Shown here piece after piece: positions 28,816 to 39,828 of a DNA stretch of 64,000 bases. Origin of the DNA: Pseudomonas shirazensis (GTDB lineage: Bacteria > Pseudomonadota > Gammaproteobacteria > Pseudomonadales > Pseudomonadaceae); NCBI RefSeq assembly GCF_014268785.2, contig NZ_JABWRD020000002.1, forward strand, positions 908,001 through 972,000, in the 5' to 3' direction. The first letter of the stretch is position 1; each line of letters starts with the position of its first letter. Made by a program: the position numbers and the translations under genes. The notes below the pieces were generated by a model. The model did no database searches, had not been told where the DNA came from, and was given only the letters and a program-made list of their open reading frames with translations.

Positions 28816-29586
28816 ATGAACGACCAGCGCAAAGGCGAACACGCCGAACCCACCACTCATTTCGGCTACAAAGATGTGCCAGAAAGCCAGAAAGCGAAGA
28901 AAGTCGCCGAGGTTTTCCACTCCGTAGCCGCCAAATACGACCTGATGAACGACGTGCTGTCGGGCGGCATGCACCGCCTGTGGAAGCGCTTCACCATCGA
29001 GCTGTCCGGTGTGCGCAGTGGCAACCGGGTGCTGGATATCGCCGGTGGCACCGGTGATCTGGCCGCCAAGTTCTCGCGCCTGGTCGGCCCTACTGGCCAG
29101 GTGGTACTGGCCGACATCAACGAGTCGATGCTCAAGGTTGGCCGTGACCGCCTGCTCGACCGTGGCGTGGCCGGCAACATCGAATTCGTCCAGGCGGACG
29201 CGGAAAAGCTGCCGTTCCCGGACAACCACTTCGACTGCGTGACCATCGCCTTCGGCCTGCGCAACGTCACTCACAAGGACGATGCCATCCGCTCCATGCT
29301 GCGCGTACTCAAGCCCGGTGGTCGCCTGCTGGTGCTGGAGTTCTCCAAGCCGACCAGCAAGCTGATGTCCAAGGCCTACGACGCCTACTCGTTCGCCTTC
29401 ATGCCGCTGGCCGGCAAGCTGATTACCAATGACTCGGAAAGCTACCGTTACCTGGCCGAGTCGATCCGCATGCACCCCGATCAGGAAACGTTGAAGGCGA
29501 TGATGGTCGATGCCGGTTTCGACCGTGTCACCTATCACAACATGACCAGCGGTATCGTCGCCGTGCACCGGGGGATCAAACCCTGA
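28816..29586 (+). CDS. ubiE: UbiE, ubiquinone/menaquinone C-methyltransferase
   Basis: SAM-dependent C-methylation of demethylubiquinone intermediates. 256 aa. SAM motif I is [16 protein letters not shown]. The post-motif block [25 protein letters not shown] is diagnostic for UbiE. The stop overlaps the ubiJ start by one base (TGATG), giving a ubiE-ubiJ-ubiB operon. Confidence 0.98.
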   Translation: MNDQRKGEHAEPTTHFGYKDVPESQKAKKVAEVFHSVAAKYDLMNDVLSGGMHRLWKRFTIELSGVRSGNRVLDIAGGTGDLAAKFSRLVGPTGQVVLADINESMLKVGRDRLLDRGVAGNIEFVQADAEKLPFPDNHFDCVTIAFGLRNVTHKDDAIRSMLRVLKPGGRLLVLEFSKPTSKLMSKAYDAYSFAFMPLAGKLITNDSESYRYLAESIRMHPDQETLKAMMVDAGFDRVTYHNMTSGIVAVHRGIKP

Positions 29587-30209
29587 TGTTGCTGGCCGGG
29601 CTGCTCGCCAGCGTCGAGCATGGCCTCAACCGCGTCCTGCGTCTGGACAGCACGGCCTTGCCGCGGCTGGCCGCGTTGGAAGGCAAGGTGATCGCCATCG
29701 ACTGCCTGCAGCCGGCCCTGCAGCTCTACATCCTGCCCGATGAAGACGGCCTGCTGCTGGCCGCGCATTGGGAAAGTGAAGCCGACTGCACCCTGCGCGC
29801 ACCGGCCAGTAGCTTGATCCAGTTGGCCCTGGCCAAGGACAAGACCGCTGTACTGCACAGCCCGCAGGTGCAGCTGCACGGTGACAGCGCCGTGTTGCTC
29901 GACCTGATGGCCGTGCTGCAAGACCTCGAGCTGGACTGGGAGTACGAGCTGTCGCGCTGGCTGGGCCCGGTGCCCACCGCCCTGCTCGCCGGCCACCTGC
30001 GCCAGCGTGCACGCTGGACCCGGCAGGGCCTGGCGCGCTTCAGCCAGAACCTCTCCGAGTACCTTGCCGAAGAATCCCGTACCCTGGTCGGCCGCCGCGA
30101 AGCCGAGGCCGCATTCAGCGAGCTCGACCGCGTCAAGGTCGATGTCGAACGCCTCGAGGCGCGCATCCGCCGCCTTGCCCGATCCCTTGATACCAGCGAT
30201 AACGCATGA
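29586..30209 (+). CDS. ubiJ: UbiJ, ubiquinone biosynthesis accessory factor
   Basis: 207 aa with an N-terminal SCP2 lipid-binding domain (about 10-110) and a C-terminal coiled-coil tail ([20 protein letters not shown]). It binds polyprenyl intermediates and supports the soluble Ubi metabolon in E. coli. Overlaps ubiE by one base and ubiB by four. Confidence 0.93.
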   Translation: MLLAGLLASVEHGLNRVLRLDSTALPRLAALEGKVIAIDCLQPALQLYILPDEDGLLLAAHWESEADCTLRAPASSLIQLALAKDKTAVLHSPQVQLHGDSAVLLDLMAVLQDLELDWEYELSRWLGPVPTALLAGHLRQRARWTRQGLARFSQNLSEYLAEESRTLVGRREAEAAFSELDRVKVDVERLEARIRRLARSLDTSDNA

Positions 30210-31816
30210 AGTTGCTCGCCGTCCGCCGCCTGTTTCGTATCCAGCGTGTAGTGATTCGCTACCGCCTCGATGACATTCTGTTCGAGCAACCGCTGCCCTG
30301 GTGGCTGATGAGCCTGCGTCTGCTCATGCCCTGGCGCTGGCTGCCACGCAAGCCCTCGCCGCTCAGCCGAGGCGCACGGGTGCGCCTGGCGCTGCAGGAC
30401 CTGGGGCCGATCTTCATCAAGTTCGGCCAGTTGCTGTCGACCCGCCGCGATCTGCTGCCAAGCGACGTCGCCGACGAGCTGATGTTGCTGCAAGACCGCG
30501 TACCGCCATTCGACCCGCAAAAAGCAGTGGCGCTGATCGAAGCGCAACTGGGCGCCAAGGTCAGCGAAGTGTTCAGCCGCTTCGATGTCGAGCCACTGGC
30601 CTCGGCCTCGGTCGCCCAGGTCCACAGCGCACGCCTGAAGACCGGCGAAGAGGTAGTGGTCAAGGTGGTGCGCCCTGGCCTCAAGCCGATCATCGCCCAG
30701 GACCTGGCCTGGCTGTTCCTGATCGCCAAGGGCGCCGAGCGGTTGTCCGCCGATGCCCGCCGCCTGCACCCGGTGGAAGTGGTCGGCGACTACGAAAAAA
30801 CCATTTATGACGAGCTCGATCTGCTCCGCGAGGCGGCCAACTCGAGCCAGCTGCGGCGCAACTTCGAAGGCTCCGATCTGATGTACGTGCCGCAAGTATA
30901 TTGGGACCTGTGCCGGCCCAAGGTGCTGGTGATGGAGCGCATCTATGGCGTGCCGGTCACCGACATGGTGGCCCTGGCCGACCAGCGCACCGACATGAAG
31001 CTGCTGGCCGAGCGTGGCGTCGAGGTGTTCTTCACCCAGGTGTTCCGCGACAGTTTCTTCCATGCCGACATGCACCCAGGCAACATCTTCGTCAGCACGG
31101 TCAAGCCATGGAGCCCGCAGTACATCGCCATCGACTGCGGGATCGTCGGCAGCCTCACCGCCGAAGACCAGGACTACCTGGCGCGCAACCTGATCGCCTT
31201 CTTCCGCCGTGATTATCGCCGTGTAGCAGAGCTGCACATCGACTCCGGCTGGGTCCCAGCGCATACCAAGGTCAATGAATTCGAAGCCGCGATCCGCACC
31301 GTGTGCGAGCCGATCTTCGAAAAGCCGCTGAAGGACATCTCGTTTGGCCAGGTGCTGATGCGCCTGTTCCAGACCGCGCGGCGCTTCAACATGGAAGTCC
31401 AGCCGCAACTGGTCCTGCTGCAAAAGACTCTGCTCAACATCGAAGGCCTGGGCCGTCAGCTGTACCCGGATCTGGACTTGTGGAGCACGGCCAAGCCGTT
31501 TCTGGAGCGCTGGATGCGCGAGCGCATGAGCCCCAAGGCGGTGCTGGGCAATATCTACAGTCAGGCCGAGCAACTGCCGCACCTGGCCGACATGACCCGC
31601 GACCTGCTCGAGCGCCTGTCGCAACCGCACCTGCACGACCCGCAGATGCCCGAGCGCCGTCGTAACGGTGATCAATGGGCGCTGCGCCTGCTCGGTGCCG
31701 GCCTGCTCGCTGGTGGCGCCATCCTTGCCACGGGCGCCGTCAACCTGGGTGCGCCAGCGGCGTGGCCGGCCTGGCTGATGCTCAGCGCCGGGCTGTACCT
31801 GGTGGTACGCCGATAG
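30206..31816 (+). CDS. ubiB: UbiB, ABC1/ADCK-type atypical kinase for ubiquinone biosynthesis
   Basis: 536 aa membrane-associated ATPase needed for coenzyme Q synthesis. The family-specific KxGQ motif ([16 protein letters not shown]) is near residue 70. An Ala-rich nucleotide loop ([11 protein letters not shown]) replaces the usual glycine loop. [11 protein letters not shown] and IDCGIVG are the catalytic and metal segments. Two C-terminal hydrophobic segments end the protein. Confidence 0.97.
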   Translation: MKLLAVRRLFRIQRVVIRYRLDDILFEQPLPWWLMSLRLLMPWRWLPRKPSPLSRGARVRLALQDLGPIFIKFGQLLSTRRDLLPSDVADELMLLQDRVPPFDPQKAVALIEAQLGAKVSEVFSRFDVEPLASASVAQVHSARLKTGEEVVVKVVRPGLKPIIAQDLAWLFLIAKGAERLSADARRLHPVEVVGDYEKTIYDELDLLREAANSSQLRRNFEGSDLMYVPQVYWDLCRPKVLVMERIYGVPVTDMVALADQRTDMKLLAERGVEVFFTQVFRDSFFHADMHPGNIFVSTVKPWSPQYIAIDCGIVGSLTAEDQDYLARNLIAFFRRDYRRVAELHIDSGWVPAHTKVNEFEAAIRTVCEPIFEKPLKDISFGQVLMRLFQTARRFNMEVQPQLVLLQKTLLNIEGLGRQLYPDLDLWSTAKPFLERWMRERMSPKAVLGNIYSQAEQLPHLADMTRDLLERLSQPHLHDPQMPERRRNGDQWALRLLGAGLLAGGAILATGAVNLGAPAAWPAWLMLSAGLYLVVRR

Positions 31817-31851
31817 CCAGCCACGCTGCTGGCTGGCACACTAATGCAACA

Positions 31852-31876
31852 GGCCCGGTAGCGAAGCGGGCCCGGT
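31852..31876 (+). terminator. Hairpin after ubiB
   Basis: GGCCCG at 31852-31857 pairs with CGGGCC at 31867-31872, followed by CGGTTTT. A second stem AGCCAGC/GCTGGCT lies 15 bases earlier. A possible terminator for ubiEJB, only 14 bases before the hisI start, so it could also modulate read-through into hisIE. Confidence 0.5.
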
Positions 31877-31889
31877 TTTGGAGTCGACG

Positions 31890-32282
31890 ATGAAAGACTG
31901 GCTGGACGAGATCAAGTGGGACAGCGATGGCCTGGTGCCGGCAATTGCCCAGGACCATAAAAGCGGTCGGGTGCTGATGATGGCCTGGATGAACCGCGAA
32001 GCGCTGGCCCTGACGGCCGCCGAAAACCGTGCTATCTACTGGTCGCGCTCGCGTGGCAAGCTGTGGCGCAAGGGTGAGGAGTCCGGCCATGTGCAGAAGC
32101 TGCACGAGATGCGCCTGGACTGCGACGCCGATGTGATCATCCTGATGGTCGAGCAACTGGGCCAGATCGCTTGCCACACCGGCCGCGAAAGCTGCTTCTA
32201 CCGCGTCTTCGAAAATGGCCAATGGGTCAGCGTCGATCCGGTTTTGAAAGATCCCGATGCAATTTACCGCGCAGGCCACTGA
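31890..32282 (+). CDS. hisI: Phosphoribosyl-AMP cyclohydrolase
   Basis: Opens the purine ring of PR-AMP in the third step of histidine synthesis. 130 aa from [11 protein letters not shown] (GGAG upstream); a TTG four codons earlier is not preferred. The zinc/magnesium site includes LDCDADVI and the C-terminal [11 protein letters not shown]. Monofunctional, with hisE as a separate adjoining gene one base downstream. Confidence 0.97.
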   Translation: MKDWLDEIKWDSDGLVPAIAQDHKSGRVLMMAWMNREALALTAAENRAIYWSRSRGKLWRKGEESGHVQKLHEMRLDCDADVIILMVEQLGQIACHTGRESCFYRVFENGQWVSVDPVLKDPDAIYRAGH

Positions 32283-32283
32283 C

Positions 32284-32619
32284 ATGAGCGATACCCTGAC
32301 CCGTCTTGCCGAAGTACTGGAGGCCCGCAAAGGCGCGGCCCCGGATAGCTCTTACGTTGCCAGCCTCTATCACAAGGGTTTGAACAAGATCCTCGAGAAG
32401 GTCGGTGAAGAGTCGGTCGAGACCATTATTGCTGCCAAGGACGCTGCGCACAGCGGCGACTGCAGTGATGTCATCTACGAAACGGCTGACTTGTGGTTCC
32501 ATAGCCTGGTGATGCTTTCGGCACTGGGGCAACATCCGCAGGCGGTGCTGGATGAGCTGGACCGCCGCTTTGGTTTGTCCGGGCATGATGAGAAGGCAGC
32601 GCGGCAGCCTTCGGCCTGA
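32284..32619 (+). CDS. hisE: Phosphoribosyl-ATP pyrophosphatase
   Basis: Hydrolyses PR-ATP to PR-AMP in histidine synthesis. 111 aa, MazG-like all-alpha fold with [14 protein letters not shown] and [12 protein letters not shown] metal-binding helices. The start MSDTLTRL sits one base after the hisI stop and shows no strong ribosome-binding site, which suggests coupled translation with hisI. Confidence 0.96.
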   Translation: MSDTLTRLAEVLEARKGAAPDSSYVASLYHKGLNKILEKVGEESVETIIAAKDAAHSGDCSDVIYETADLWFHSLVMLSALGQHPQAVLDELDRRFGLSGHDEKAARQPSA

Positions 32620-32658
32620 TAGTGATGCACTGATTGATGGGGCTGCCTTGCAGCCTGT

Positions 32659-32694
32659 TCCGACCGATCCGGCGCCCCGGCAAGGCCGCTCCAA
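32659..32694. repeat. REP-like half unit between hisE and tatA
   Basis: Contains CGATCCGGCGCCCCGGCAAG and GCCGCTCC, the reverse complement of the unit at 14107. The short palindrome GGCTGC-CTT-GCAGCC at 32641-32655 precedes it. Together they separate the histidine genes from tatABC. Confidence 0.7.
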
Positions 32695-32743
32695 TACAAG
32701 GAGCGTATTGGCGAAGCCGACACACCTTTTTCAGGAGTACAAA

Positions 32744-33028
32744 ATGGGTATTTTTGACTGGAAACACTGGATCGTCCTGCTGGTCGTGGTGGTCCTGGTG
32801 TTCGGCACCAAGAAGCTGAAAAACTTCGGCGGTGACCTCGGTGAGTCGATCAAGGGCTTTCGCAAGGCCATGAGCGACGAAGAACACAAACCTGCCGAGC
32901 AGACCCCGCCGCCGGTGCAGCCAGTGCCACCAACCCAACAGCCGCATACCACAGCGCCGCTGACTCAACCGCACACCACCCTCGAGGGCCAGGCCCAGCC
33001 GGTCCAAGAGCAGCAGCGGAAAGACTGA
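32744..33028 (+). CDS. tatA: TatA, twin-arginine translocase pore subunit
   Basis: 94 aa. One N-terminal TM helix (residues 7-22, [13 protein letters not shown]), the hinge [10 protein letters not shown], an amphipathic helix ([14 protein letters not shown]) and a Pro/Gln-rich tail. Forms the oligomeric channel that moves folded proteins across the inner membrane. AGGAG stands seven bases before the ATG. First gene of tatABC, three bases from tatB. Confidence 0.97.
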   Translation: MGIFDWKHWIVLLVVVVLVFGTKKLKNFGGDLGESIKGFRKAMSDEEHKPAEQTPPPVQPVPPTQQPHTTAPLTQPHTTLEGQAQPVQEQQRKD

Positions 33029-33031
33029 CCC

Positions 33032-33448
33032 ATGTTCGGCATCAGCTTCAGCGAGTTGCTGCTCGTCGGCCTGGTCGCCCTGGTGGTGCTCGGCCCCGAG
33101 CGCCTGCCCGGCGCCGCGCGTACGGCGGGGCTGTGGATCGGCCGGCTCAAGCGCAGCTTCAACAGCATCAAGATGGAAGTCGAGCGCGAAATCGGCGCCG
33201 ACGACATTCGCCGTCAGCTGCACAACGAGCACATCCTGTCGATGGAGCAGGAGGCCCGGCGCATTCTCAACCCACAGGCAGATCCACCCAAGCCAGCCCA
33301 ACCGCCGCTAGACGCTGGCGCGCCGATCGTGCCGCTGGCAGAGCCAGCAGCCGCCGTGCAGGCCCCTACTGCAGTGCCCGCCGAGCCGAGCACGCCTGTT
33401 GCCCCGGCCGCCATCCCTGAGCCGCCCCAGACGCCACGAGCCCCATGA
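33032..33448 (+). CDS. tatB: TatB, twin-arginine translocase receptor subunit
   Basis: 138 aa. N-terminal [26 protein letters not shown] (TM helix and hinge), an amphipathic helix ([20 protein letters not shown]), then a Pro/Ala-rich disordered tail. Works with TatC to recognise twin-arginine signals. Overlaps tatC by four bases. Confidence 0.97.
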   Translation: MFGISFSELLLVGLVALVVLGPERLPGAARTAGLWIGRLKRSFNSIKMEVEREIGADDIRRQLHNEHILSMEQEARRILNPQADPPKPAQPPLDAGAPIVPLAEPAAAVQAPTAVPAEPSTPVAPAAIPEPPQTPRAP

Positions 33449-34236
33449 GCGATAGACCGGACCACGACCAGCCGATGCCGCTGGTCTCGCACCTGACCGA
33501 ACTGCGGACACGCCTGCTGCGCTGTATCGCGGTGATCTTCCTGATCTTTGCCGGGCTGTTCTCGTTTGCCCAGCAGATCTACACCCTGGTCTCGGCGCCG
33601 CTGCGCGATCACCTGCCGGCCAACGCGACGATGATTGCCACTGACGTGGCCTCGCCGTTCCTGACGCCGTTCAAGCTGACCATGATCGTTTCGCTGTTCC
33701 TGGCGATCCCGGTGATCCTCCACCAGATCTGGGGTTTCATCGCACCGGGCCTGTATCGCCATGAGAAACGCATCGCGATCCCGCTGCTGGTCTCGAGCAT
33801 CGTGTTGTTCTATGCCGGCATGGCTTTCGCCTACTTCCTGGTGTTCCCGCTGATCTTCGGCTTCTTCGCCAGCGCCACCCCGGAAGGGGTGTCGATGATG
33901 ACCGACATCGCCAGCTACCTCGATTTCGTAATGACCCTGTTCTTCGCCTTTGGCGTGGCCTTCGAGATCCCGGTGGCGGTGGTGTTGCTGGTGTGGATCG
34001 GCGTGGTTGACGTCAGGTACCTGCGCAAGATCCGCCCTTATGTGATCATCGGTTGCTTCGTGGTCGGTATGATCCTTACCCCGCCGGATATCTTCTCGCA
34101 GACCCTGCTGGCCGTGCCGATGTGGTTGCTGTTCGAAATCGGCGTGCTCTGTGGTGGCCTGATCCGCAAGCGTGGCCCGCTCGATGAACCCGCTGCCGAC
34201 GATCCGGAAGACCAGCCGCCAGCGACCCAGCCATGA
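33445..34236 (+). CDS. tatC: TatC, twin-arginine translocase core subunit
   Basis: 263 aa with six TM helices. N-terminal signature [17 protein letters not shown] and conserved block [18 protein letters not shown] are intact. Binds the RR signal peptide with TatB. Overlaps both tatB and rsmE by four bases (ATGA), giving a tightly coupled tatABC-rsmE operon. Confidence 0.98.
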   Translation: MSDRPDHDQPMPLVSHLTELRTRLLRCIAVIFLIFAGLFSFAQQIYTLVSAPLRDHLPANATMIATDVASPFLTPFKLTMIVSLFLAIPVILHQIWGFIAPGLYRHEKRIAIPLLVSSIVLFYAGMAFAYFLVFPLIFGFFASATPEGVSMMTDIASYLDFVMTLFFAFGVAFEIPVAVVLLVWIGVVDVRYLRKIRPYVIIGCFVVGMILTPPDIFSQTLLAVPMWLLFEIGVLCGGLIRKRGPLDEPAADDPEDQPPATQP

Positions 34237-34940
34237 ACCTGCTGCTGCTTGAACAGACCGACTTCATCGCGGCCGACCGCGTCGTGCTGGCTGATCGGCG
34301 CTTCACCCACATGCAGGAGATCCATCGCGTCGCAGTGGGCGACACCCTGCGCGTGGGCCAGATAAACGGGCTGATGGGTCAGGCCCGCGTGGTTCGCTTG
34401 GAAGGCCACGAGGCCGAGCTGCAGGTCAGTCTTGACCAGCAGCCACCGGCCAAGCTGCCGTTGACCCTGATCCTCGCCGTGCCGCGGCCAAAGATGCTCC
34501 GCCGGCTGTTCCAGACCATCGCCACCCTCGGCGTGCCACGGCTGATCCTGCTCAACAGCTACAAGGTCGAGAAGAGCTTCTGGCAAACGCCGTTTCTCAC
34601 CCCCGAGGCAATCCGCGAAAACCTTATCCTCGGCCTGGAACAGGCGCGCGACACTGTGCTGCCGGAAATCATCATCGAGAAGCGCTTCAAGCCGTTCGTC
34701 GAAGACCGGCTACCGGCCATCGCCGCCGACACCTTGGGTCTGGTCGGCCACCCCGGCGACTACCCGGCCTGCCCTCGCGCCGTGCAGCAGCCGGTCACCC
34801 TGGCAATCGGCCCGGAAGGCGGCTGGATCCCCTATGAAGTCGACTTGCTGGCCAAGGCAGGCCTGCAACCGGTGCAGTTGGGTGCACGCATTCTGCGGGT
34901 CGAGACCGCCGTCACTGCCCTGCTGTCGCGCATTTTCTGA
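34233..34940 (+). CDS. rsmE: RsmE, 16S rRNA m3U1498 methyltransferase
   Basis: 235 aa. N-terminal PUA-like domain and C-terminal SPOUT/trefoil-knot domain. The knot motifs [17 protein letters not shown] and [16 protein letters not shown] are present. Last gene of the tat operon. Confidence 0.96.
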   Translation: MNLLLLEQTDFIAADRVVLADRRFTHMQEIHRVAVGDTLRVGQINGLMGQARVVRLEGHEAELQVSLDQQPPAKLPLTLILAVPRPKMLRRLFQTIATLGVPRLILLNSYKVEKSFWQTPFLTPEAIRENLILGLEQARDTVLPEIIIEKRFKPFVEDRLPAIAADTLGLVGHPGDYPACPRAVQQPVTLAIGPEGGWIPYEVDLLAKAGLQPVQLGARILRVETAVTALLSRIF

Positions 34941-34962
34941 CTGATCGGTCAGAACTTTTCCG

Positions 34963-34989
34963 TCAAGTTTCCCCAGCCAAGGCCGATGC
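34963..34989 (+). promoter_or_regulatory. Putative FliA (sigma-28) promoter of the first MCP gene
   Basis: TCAAGTTT at 34963-34970, an 11-nt spacer, and GCCGATGC at 34982-34989. Almost exactly the flagellar sigma-28 consensus (TAAAGTTT-N11-GCCGATAA) in its Pseudomonas variant. It lies 51 bases before the MCP start codon. Confidence 0.85.
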
Positions 34990-35040
34990 CCTGAGCAGCA
35001 CAAGAAAAAATCTGCAGCGCCAACGCCGGGGGAGTCGAAC

Positions 35041-36957
35041 ATGTTCCAGTGGGTTGCCCAGTCTCTGGGAAATATGAGTGTCAGCCGCAAGCTCGGCTTT
35101 GGTTTTGGCCTGGTCCTGTTGCTGACCCTGGCCATCACCTTGACCGGCTGGTCCGGCATCAACGGCGTTACCTCGCGCGGTGACACGCTGGGCAACATCT
35201 CGGTGATCCATCAGTACACCCAGGAACTGCGCATCGCTCGCCAGCAATACGAGCGTGACCGCGACGAGAAAGGCGTCGCCGCGCTGGAAACAGCCTTGGG
35301 CAACCTGGACCGTCAGGTCCAACTGATGCTCGGCCAAATTGAGCAACCTGCCGACCTACAGCGCCTGGAGCAGCAACGTGAGGCGGTGCGTCAATACCAG
35401 CAAGCCTTTGCTGACATCCGCCAGGCGGGCCAGCGACGCGATGCCAGCCGCAGCGTGCTCGGCGACAGTGCCGACAAGGCCGCTGCGCTGATCAGCCAGG
35501 TCCAGCAGCGCCTGCTAGCGGCCGGCGATGTCAACCAGTACCAACACGCCGTCGAGGTCAGCACCCTGCTGCAGCAGGCACGCTTCCAGGTGCGCGGTTA
35601 CACCTACAGCGGTAAACCTGAATTCCAACAGACCGCTCTGACGGCCATCGACCAGGCCTTGGCCGTGCTCAAGGCGCTGCCGACCAAGCTGCCAGCAGAA
35701 TATGCCGCAGGCCTGGATGACGCCTCCACAGCGCTGGCCGCATACCGCGATGCGGTCAACCAGTTTGGCAATGCCCAGACCGCCGCCCAGCAGGCACTGC
35801 AGCGCATGGCCGAGCAAGGCGCTGTGCTGATCGACACCAGCAAGCAGATGACCAGTTCGCAAACCGAGGTGCGCGACCAAGGCACCCAGCAAGCCAAGAC
35901 CCTGCTCGCCGGCGCCACCGCGTTGGCCCTGTTGCTCGGCCTGATCGCGGCATGGGCCATCACCCGCCAGATCGTTGGGCCACTGCGCTACACCCTGACC
36001 GCAGCCGAACGGGTAGCCAGCGGCGACCTCAGCCAGAACCTGCAGATCGACCGTCGCGATGAACTCGGCCAGTTGCAGGCCAGCATGCAGCGCATGACCG
36101 TCAGCCTGCGCGAGTTGATCGGCGGTATCGGCGACGGCGTCACCCAGATCGCCAGTGCGGCTGAAGAGCTGTCGGCAGTCACCGAGCAGACCAGCGCCGG
36201 GGTCAATAATCAAAAGGTCGAGACCGATCAGGTCGCCACCGCCATGAACGAGATGGCCGCCACCGTGCAGGAGGTTGCGCGCAACGCCGAACAGGCCTCC
36301 GAGGCGGCCCTGGCGGCCGACCAGCAGGCCCGAGAGGGTGATCGTGTGGTCGGCGAAGCGATCGCTCAGATCGAGCGTCTGGCCAGCGAAGTGAACAACT
36401 CCAGCGAAGCGATGAATCAGCTCAAGGGCGAAAGCGACAAGATCGGCAGCGTGCTCGATGTGATCAAGGCAGTGGCTCAGCAGACCAACCTGCTCGCCCT
36501 CAACGCCGCCATCGAGGCCGCCCGCGCCGGTGAGGCCGGGCGCGGCTTTGCGGTAGTGGCCGACGAAGTGCGCAGCCTGGCCCAGCGCACGCAGCAATCG
36601 ACCGAAGAGATCGAAGCGCTGATCGCCAGCCTGCAGAGCGGTACTCAGCGCGTAGCCAGCGTGATGGACGCCAGCCGCGACCTGACCGAGAGCAGCGTCG
36701 AGCTGACCCGCCGTGCTGGCGGTTCGCTGGAGACGATCACCCGCACGGTGTCGTCGATACAGGCCATGAACCAGCAGATTGCCACTGCCGCCGAGCAGCA
36801 GAGCGCGGTCGCCGAAGAGATCAACCGCAGCGTGATGAACGTGCGCGATATCTCCGACCAGACTTCGGCAGCCAGTGAAGAGACCGCCAGCTCCAGCGTC
36901 GAGCTGGCGCGCCTGGGCACCCACCTGCAGGGCCTGGTGGGGCGCTTCCGGCTCTAG
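35041..36957 (+). CDS. mcpQ: HBM-type methyl-accepting chemotaxis protein (McpQ-like)
   Basis: 638 aa chemoreceptor. TM1 is at about residues 17-38, an all-helical periplasmic domain of about 250 residues follows (HBM size), TM2 at about 286-308, then HAMP and the MA domain. The tip sequence [20 protein letters not shown] is present. No C-terminal CheR-binding pentapeptide (ends GRFRL). Length and position directly after tatABC-rsmE match P. putida McpQ, a citrate receptor; ligand identity here rests on synteny and domain type, not on visible binding residues. Confidence 0.78.
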   Translation: MFQWVAQSLGNMSVSRKLGFGFGLVLLLTLAITLTGWSGINGVTSRGDTLGNISVIHQYTQELRIARQQYERDRDEKGVAALETALGNLDRQVQLMLGQIEQPADLQRLEQQREAVRQYQQAFADIRQAGQRRDASRSVLGDSADKAAALISQVQQRLLAAGDVNQYQHAVEVSTLLQQARFQVRGYTYSGKPEFQQTALTAIDQALAVLKALPTKLPAEYAAGLDDASTALAAYRDAVNQFGNAQTAAQQALQRMAEQGAVLIDTSKQMTSSQTEVRDQGTQQAKTLLAGATALALLLGLIAAWAITRQIVGPLRYTLTAAERVASGDLSQNLQIDRRDELGQLQASMQRMTVSLRELIGGIGDGVTQIASAAEELSAVTEQTSAGVNNQKVETDQVATAMNEMAATVQEVARNAEQASEAALAADQQAREGDRVVGEAIAQIERLASEVNNSSEAMNQLKGESDKIGSVLDVIKAVAQQTNLLALNAAIEAARAGEAGRGFAVVADEVRSLAQRTQQSTEEIEALIASLQSGTQRVASVMDASRDLTESSVELTRRAGGSLETITRTVSSIQAMNQQIATAAEQQSAVAEEINRSVMNVRDISDQTSAASEETASSSVELARLGTHLQGLVGRFRL

Positions 36958-36976
36958 ACGAGCAGCCAAACTGCGT

Positions 36977-37002
36977 GCGCCCTAGGAATTTTCCTAGGGC
37001 GC
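36977..37002 (+). terminator. Perfect 26-bp palindrome after the first MCP
   Basis: GCGCCCTAGGAA-TT-TTCCTAGGGCGC, 12-bp perfect arms. It starts 20 bases after the mcpQ stop and sits before the second MCP's promoter. Probably a transcription terminator, although the usual T-run is replaced by GCGCAGCG. Confidence 0.65.
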
Positions 37003-37031
37003 GCAGCGAACTTTCCTACAGGATTTACAGG

Positions 37032-37059
37032 TCAAGTCCTACAACCTCCGCGCCGATGA
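37032..37059 (+). promoter_or_regulatory. Putative FliA (sigma-28) promoter of the second MCP gene
   Basis: TCAAGTCC at 37032-37039, a 12-nt spacer, and GCCGATGA at 37052-37059. One base longer than the ideal spacer, but both boxes match well. It shows that the second receptor has its own flagellar-class promoter. Confidence 0.7.
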
Positions 37060-37108
37060 GCAGGCATGGCCACAGTCCGTGGTCATCTTGATTGGACGGA
37101 GGTATGCC

Positions 37109-39052
37109 ATGTTCGGCTTTATCAATCGCACGCTCGGCAACCTGAGCGTCAGGCTCAAGTTGGCGCTGGGCTTCAGCGTGGTGCTGCTGCTTACCCTGGC
37201 CACCACAATAAGTGGCTGGAACGCCCTCGACGGCGCCATCAGTCGCTCACAACAACTCAGCGAAATCACCCACATCAATGACCTGAGCAAGGACTTGCGC
37301 GCAGAGCGGATCACCTATCGGGTGCTCGCCGACGAGACCAGCAGGACGCGCATCAGTGCCATCATCGAGCAGCTCGAGAGCATGCTCGCCACCCTCCAGC
37401 AACGCAGCTCAGTCGACCAGTCACGCCAGCTACTCACGCAAAAACTGGATCAGCTCAAGCGCCTGCGCGAAGACTTCGGCCTACTCCAGCAAGCCGTGGC
37501 CAAACGCGGCCAGCTGCGCGTCGGTATGCAGCAGCAAGAACACACGCTGGGTGAGGCCATCGACGAGTTGCAGAACCAGACCCTGCTCAAGCTCTCGGCC
37601 GATGGCCAACAAAGCAACCTGATCAGCCTCATGGACAGCCTTTCACGGCATGTCGAGGGTGCCAACCAGCAAAGCCTGCTGCCGGCCTATACCTACTCGC
37701 CGCTGGAGGCCTTCGCCAAGGTAGGCGACTCAGCGTTGGCCGCCGCCGACAGCACGCTTGCGCAATTGCACGGTGCCCTTGCGCCGTTGGGCCTGCCGCG
37801 CGCCCTGACGGAGCGGCCAGGCGCCGAGCTGGCGCGCTATCGCAGCAGCCTCGAGCAGTACCGCAGCGCTGCGATCGAGGTGGAGCAACTGCACGACAAC
37901 ATGGAGAAACTCGGCGACCAGCTGAGCGCCGCCAGCGTTGCCCTGGCCAAGCAGAAGATCGAGCAGCGCGACCATGAGGTGGTTGAAGACCGTTCGCTAC
38001 TGACCAGCGTCGCCTTGTTGGCCTTGGTGGTCGGGGTAATCGCTGCCTGGTTGATCACCGGCCAGATCATTCAGCCCCTGCGCCAGACCCTGGCCCAGGC
38101 CGCGCGTATTGCCCGCGGCGACCTCAGCCAGCTGGACACGGTCGAGCGGCGCGACGAGCTGGGCCAGCTGCAGGCCAGCATGCGCGACATGACCGTGAGC
38201 CTGCGCGAGCTGATCGGCGGCATCGATCAGGGCGTCGGCCAGCTGTCCAGCGCTGCCTCGCAACTGGCGGTGGCCAGCCAGGACACCAAGGCGCGGATCA
38301 ACCAGCAGAAGGAGGACACCGACCAGGTCGCCACGGCCATGAACCAGATGAGCGCAACCGTGCAGGAGGTCGCGCAGAACGCCGAGCACGCTGCACAGGC
38401 GGCCACCAGTGCCGATCAGCAGGCGCAACAGGGAGATGCGGTAGTGACCCTGGCCGTGGCCGAGATCGAGCAGCTGGCCGCGCAGATGGACCACTGCCTG
38501 CAGGCCATGCACCACCTCGCGGCAGAGAGCCAGCGCATCGGCAGCATTCTGGATGTGATCAAGTCAGTCTCGGTGCAGACCAACCTGCTGGCCTTGAACG
38601 CCGCCATCGAAGCGGCGCGAGCTGGCGAGGCGGGCCGTGGCTTTGCCGTGGTTGCCGACGAAGTACGCGGCCTGGCGCAACGAACCCAGCAGTCGACCGA
38701 AGAGATCGAGCAGTTGATCGACAACCTGCACAGCGGTACCGATCAGGTCACGCAACTGCTCGACGACAGCAAGCAGCTCACCGAGCGCAGCGTCGAGCTG
38801 AGCCGCAAAGCCGGCGATGCCTTGGGCCAGATCACCCAGACGGTGTCCAATATTCAGGGTATGAACCAGCAGATCGCCACTGCCAGCGAGGAGCAAAGCG
38901 TGGTCGCCGAGCAGATCAACCGCAGCGTGCTGAGCGTACGTGATGTGTCCGATCAGACCAGCGCGGCAAGTGAGCAGACCGCCGCCTCAAGCGGCGAGCT
39001 GGAGCAGCTGGGCCGGCAACTGCGCAGCATGGTCGGCCGCTTCAGCCTGTAA
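37109..39052 (+). CDS. Second tandem HBM-type methyl-accepting chemotaxis protein
   Basis: 647 aa from [14 protein letters not shown], preceded by GGAGGT; a start ten codons earlier is less supported. Same plan as its neighbour: TM1 about 17-37, a helical sensor of about 260 residues, TM2 about 297-320, HAMP, and MA domain with [20 protein letters not shown]. The cytoplasmic halves of the two proteins are very alike ([21 protein letters not shown]) while the sensors have diverged. This indicates a tandem duplication with a change of ligand. Ligand unknown. Confidence 0.88.
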   Translation: MFGFINRTLGNLSVRLKLALGFSVVLLLTLATTISGWNALDGAISRSQQLSEITHINDLSKDLRAERITYRVLADETSRTRISAIIEQLESMLATLQQRSSVDQSRQLLTQKLDQLKRLREDFGLLQQAVAKRGQLRVGMQQQEHTLGEAIDELQNQTLLKLSADGQQSNLISLMDSLSRHVEGANQQSLLPAYTYSPLEAFAKVGDSALAAADSTLAQLHGALAPLGLPRALTERPGAELARYRSSLEQYRSAAIEVEQLHDNMEKLGDQLSAASVALAKQKIEQRDHEVVEDRSLLTSVALLALVVGVIAAWLITGQIIQPLRQTLAQAARIARGDLSQLDTVERRDELGQLQASMRDMTVSLRELIGGIDQGVGQLSSAASQLAVASQDTKARINQQKEDTDQVATAMNQMSATVQEVAQNAEHAAQAATSADQQAQQGDAVVTLAVAEIEQLAAQMDHCLQAMHHLAAESQRIGSILDVIKSVSVQTNLLALNAAIEAARAGEAGRGFAVVADEVRGLAQRTQQSTEEIEQLIDNLHSGTDQVTQLLDDSKQLTERSVELSRKAGDALGQITQTVSNIQGMNQQIATASEEQSVVAEQINRSVLSVRDVSDQTSAASEQTAASSGELEQLGRQLRSMVGRFSL

Positions 39053-39057
39053 CCCGA

Positions 39058-39086
39058 GCCCGTCGCCAGTCCGGCTGGCGACGGGC
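39058..39086. terminator. Bidirectional terminator hairpin
   Basis: GCCCGTCGCCAG-TCCGG-CTGGCGACGGGC, perfect 12-bp arms and a 5-nt loop. It fills the 41-base gap between the convergent MCP gene and ABC transporter operon. Confidence 0.8.
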
Positions 39087-39093
39087 CCTGCGC

Positions 39094-39828
39094 TTACAGC
39101 ACCTGGCGCAGGAAAGCCTGAGCGCGCGGGTCTTTGGGCGAGTCAAAGAACGCCGCTGGTGCCGAATCTTCCAGCAGCTTGCCATGATCGAAAAACAGCA
39201 CGCGGTCGGCCACTTCGCGGGCAAAGCCCATTTCGTGGGTCACGCAGACCATGGTCATGCCTTCTTTGGCCAAGGTCTTCATCACGTCGAGTACCTCGCC
39301 GACCATTTCCGGGTCGAGCGCCGAGGTCGGCTCGTCGAACAGCATCACCTTAGGCTCCATCGCCAATGCGCGGGCAATCGCCACGCGCTGCTGCTGGCCA
39401 CCGGACAGCCGCGAAGGGAATTCGTTGGCCTTTTCGGCAATCCCGACTTTGTCCAGCAACGCCCGTGCCTTGGCCTCACGCTCGGCCTTGTTGCGTTTGC
39501 GCACGACCTTTTGCGCCAGGCACAGGTTCTCCAGCACGGTCATGTGCGGGAACAGGTTGAAGTGCTGGAAGACCATGCCGACTTCGCGGCGATAGGCGTT
39601 GATGTCGGTTTTCGGGTCGGCCAGCGGTATGCCGTTGATCGACACGTGGCCGGCATCGAAGTGCTCGAGGCCGTTCAGGCAGCGCAGGAAGGTCGACTTG
39701 CCCGAGCCCGACGGGCCCAGTACTACCACCACTTCGCCCTTGGCTACACCGGTACTGACGTTATCCACCGCGCGCACCACCTGGCCGCGGGTGTCGAACA
39801 CTTTCAACAGATCACGGACTTCAATCAC
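39094..39828 (-). CDS. Polar amino-acid ABC transporter ATP-binding protein
   Basis: 244 aa ATPase of the GlnQ/AapP type. Walker [10 protein letters not shown] is at 38-46, the Q-loop in [13 protein letters not shown], signature LSGGQQQRV, Walker [13 protein letters not shown] and H-loop VTHEM. I prefer the GTG start at 39828 (GGAGG ten bases upstream, [11 protein letters not shown]), because a TTG at 39837 would sit almost on that site. It overlaps the permease gene by eight bases. Substrate not deducible from sequence. Confidence 0.9.
   Translation of the reverse strand: MIEVRDLLKVFDTRGQVVRAVDNVSTGVAKGEVVVVLGPSGSGKSTFLRCLNGLEHFDAGHVSINGIPLADPKTDINAYRREVGMVFQHFNLFPHMTVLENLCLAQKVVRKRNKAEREAKARALLDKVGIAEKANEFPSRLSGGQQQRVAIARALAMEPKVMLFDEPTSALDPEMVGEVLDVMKTLAKEGMTMVCVTHEMGFAREVADRVLFFDHGKLLEDSAPAAFFDSPKDPRAQAFLRQVL

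Noticed and set aside
29726..31675. A 649-codon minus-strand open frame opposite ubiJ-ubiB
   Set aside because: Covers two well-identified coupled genes; the product is His/Gln-rich with no domain signature.
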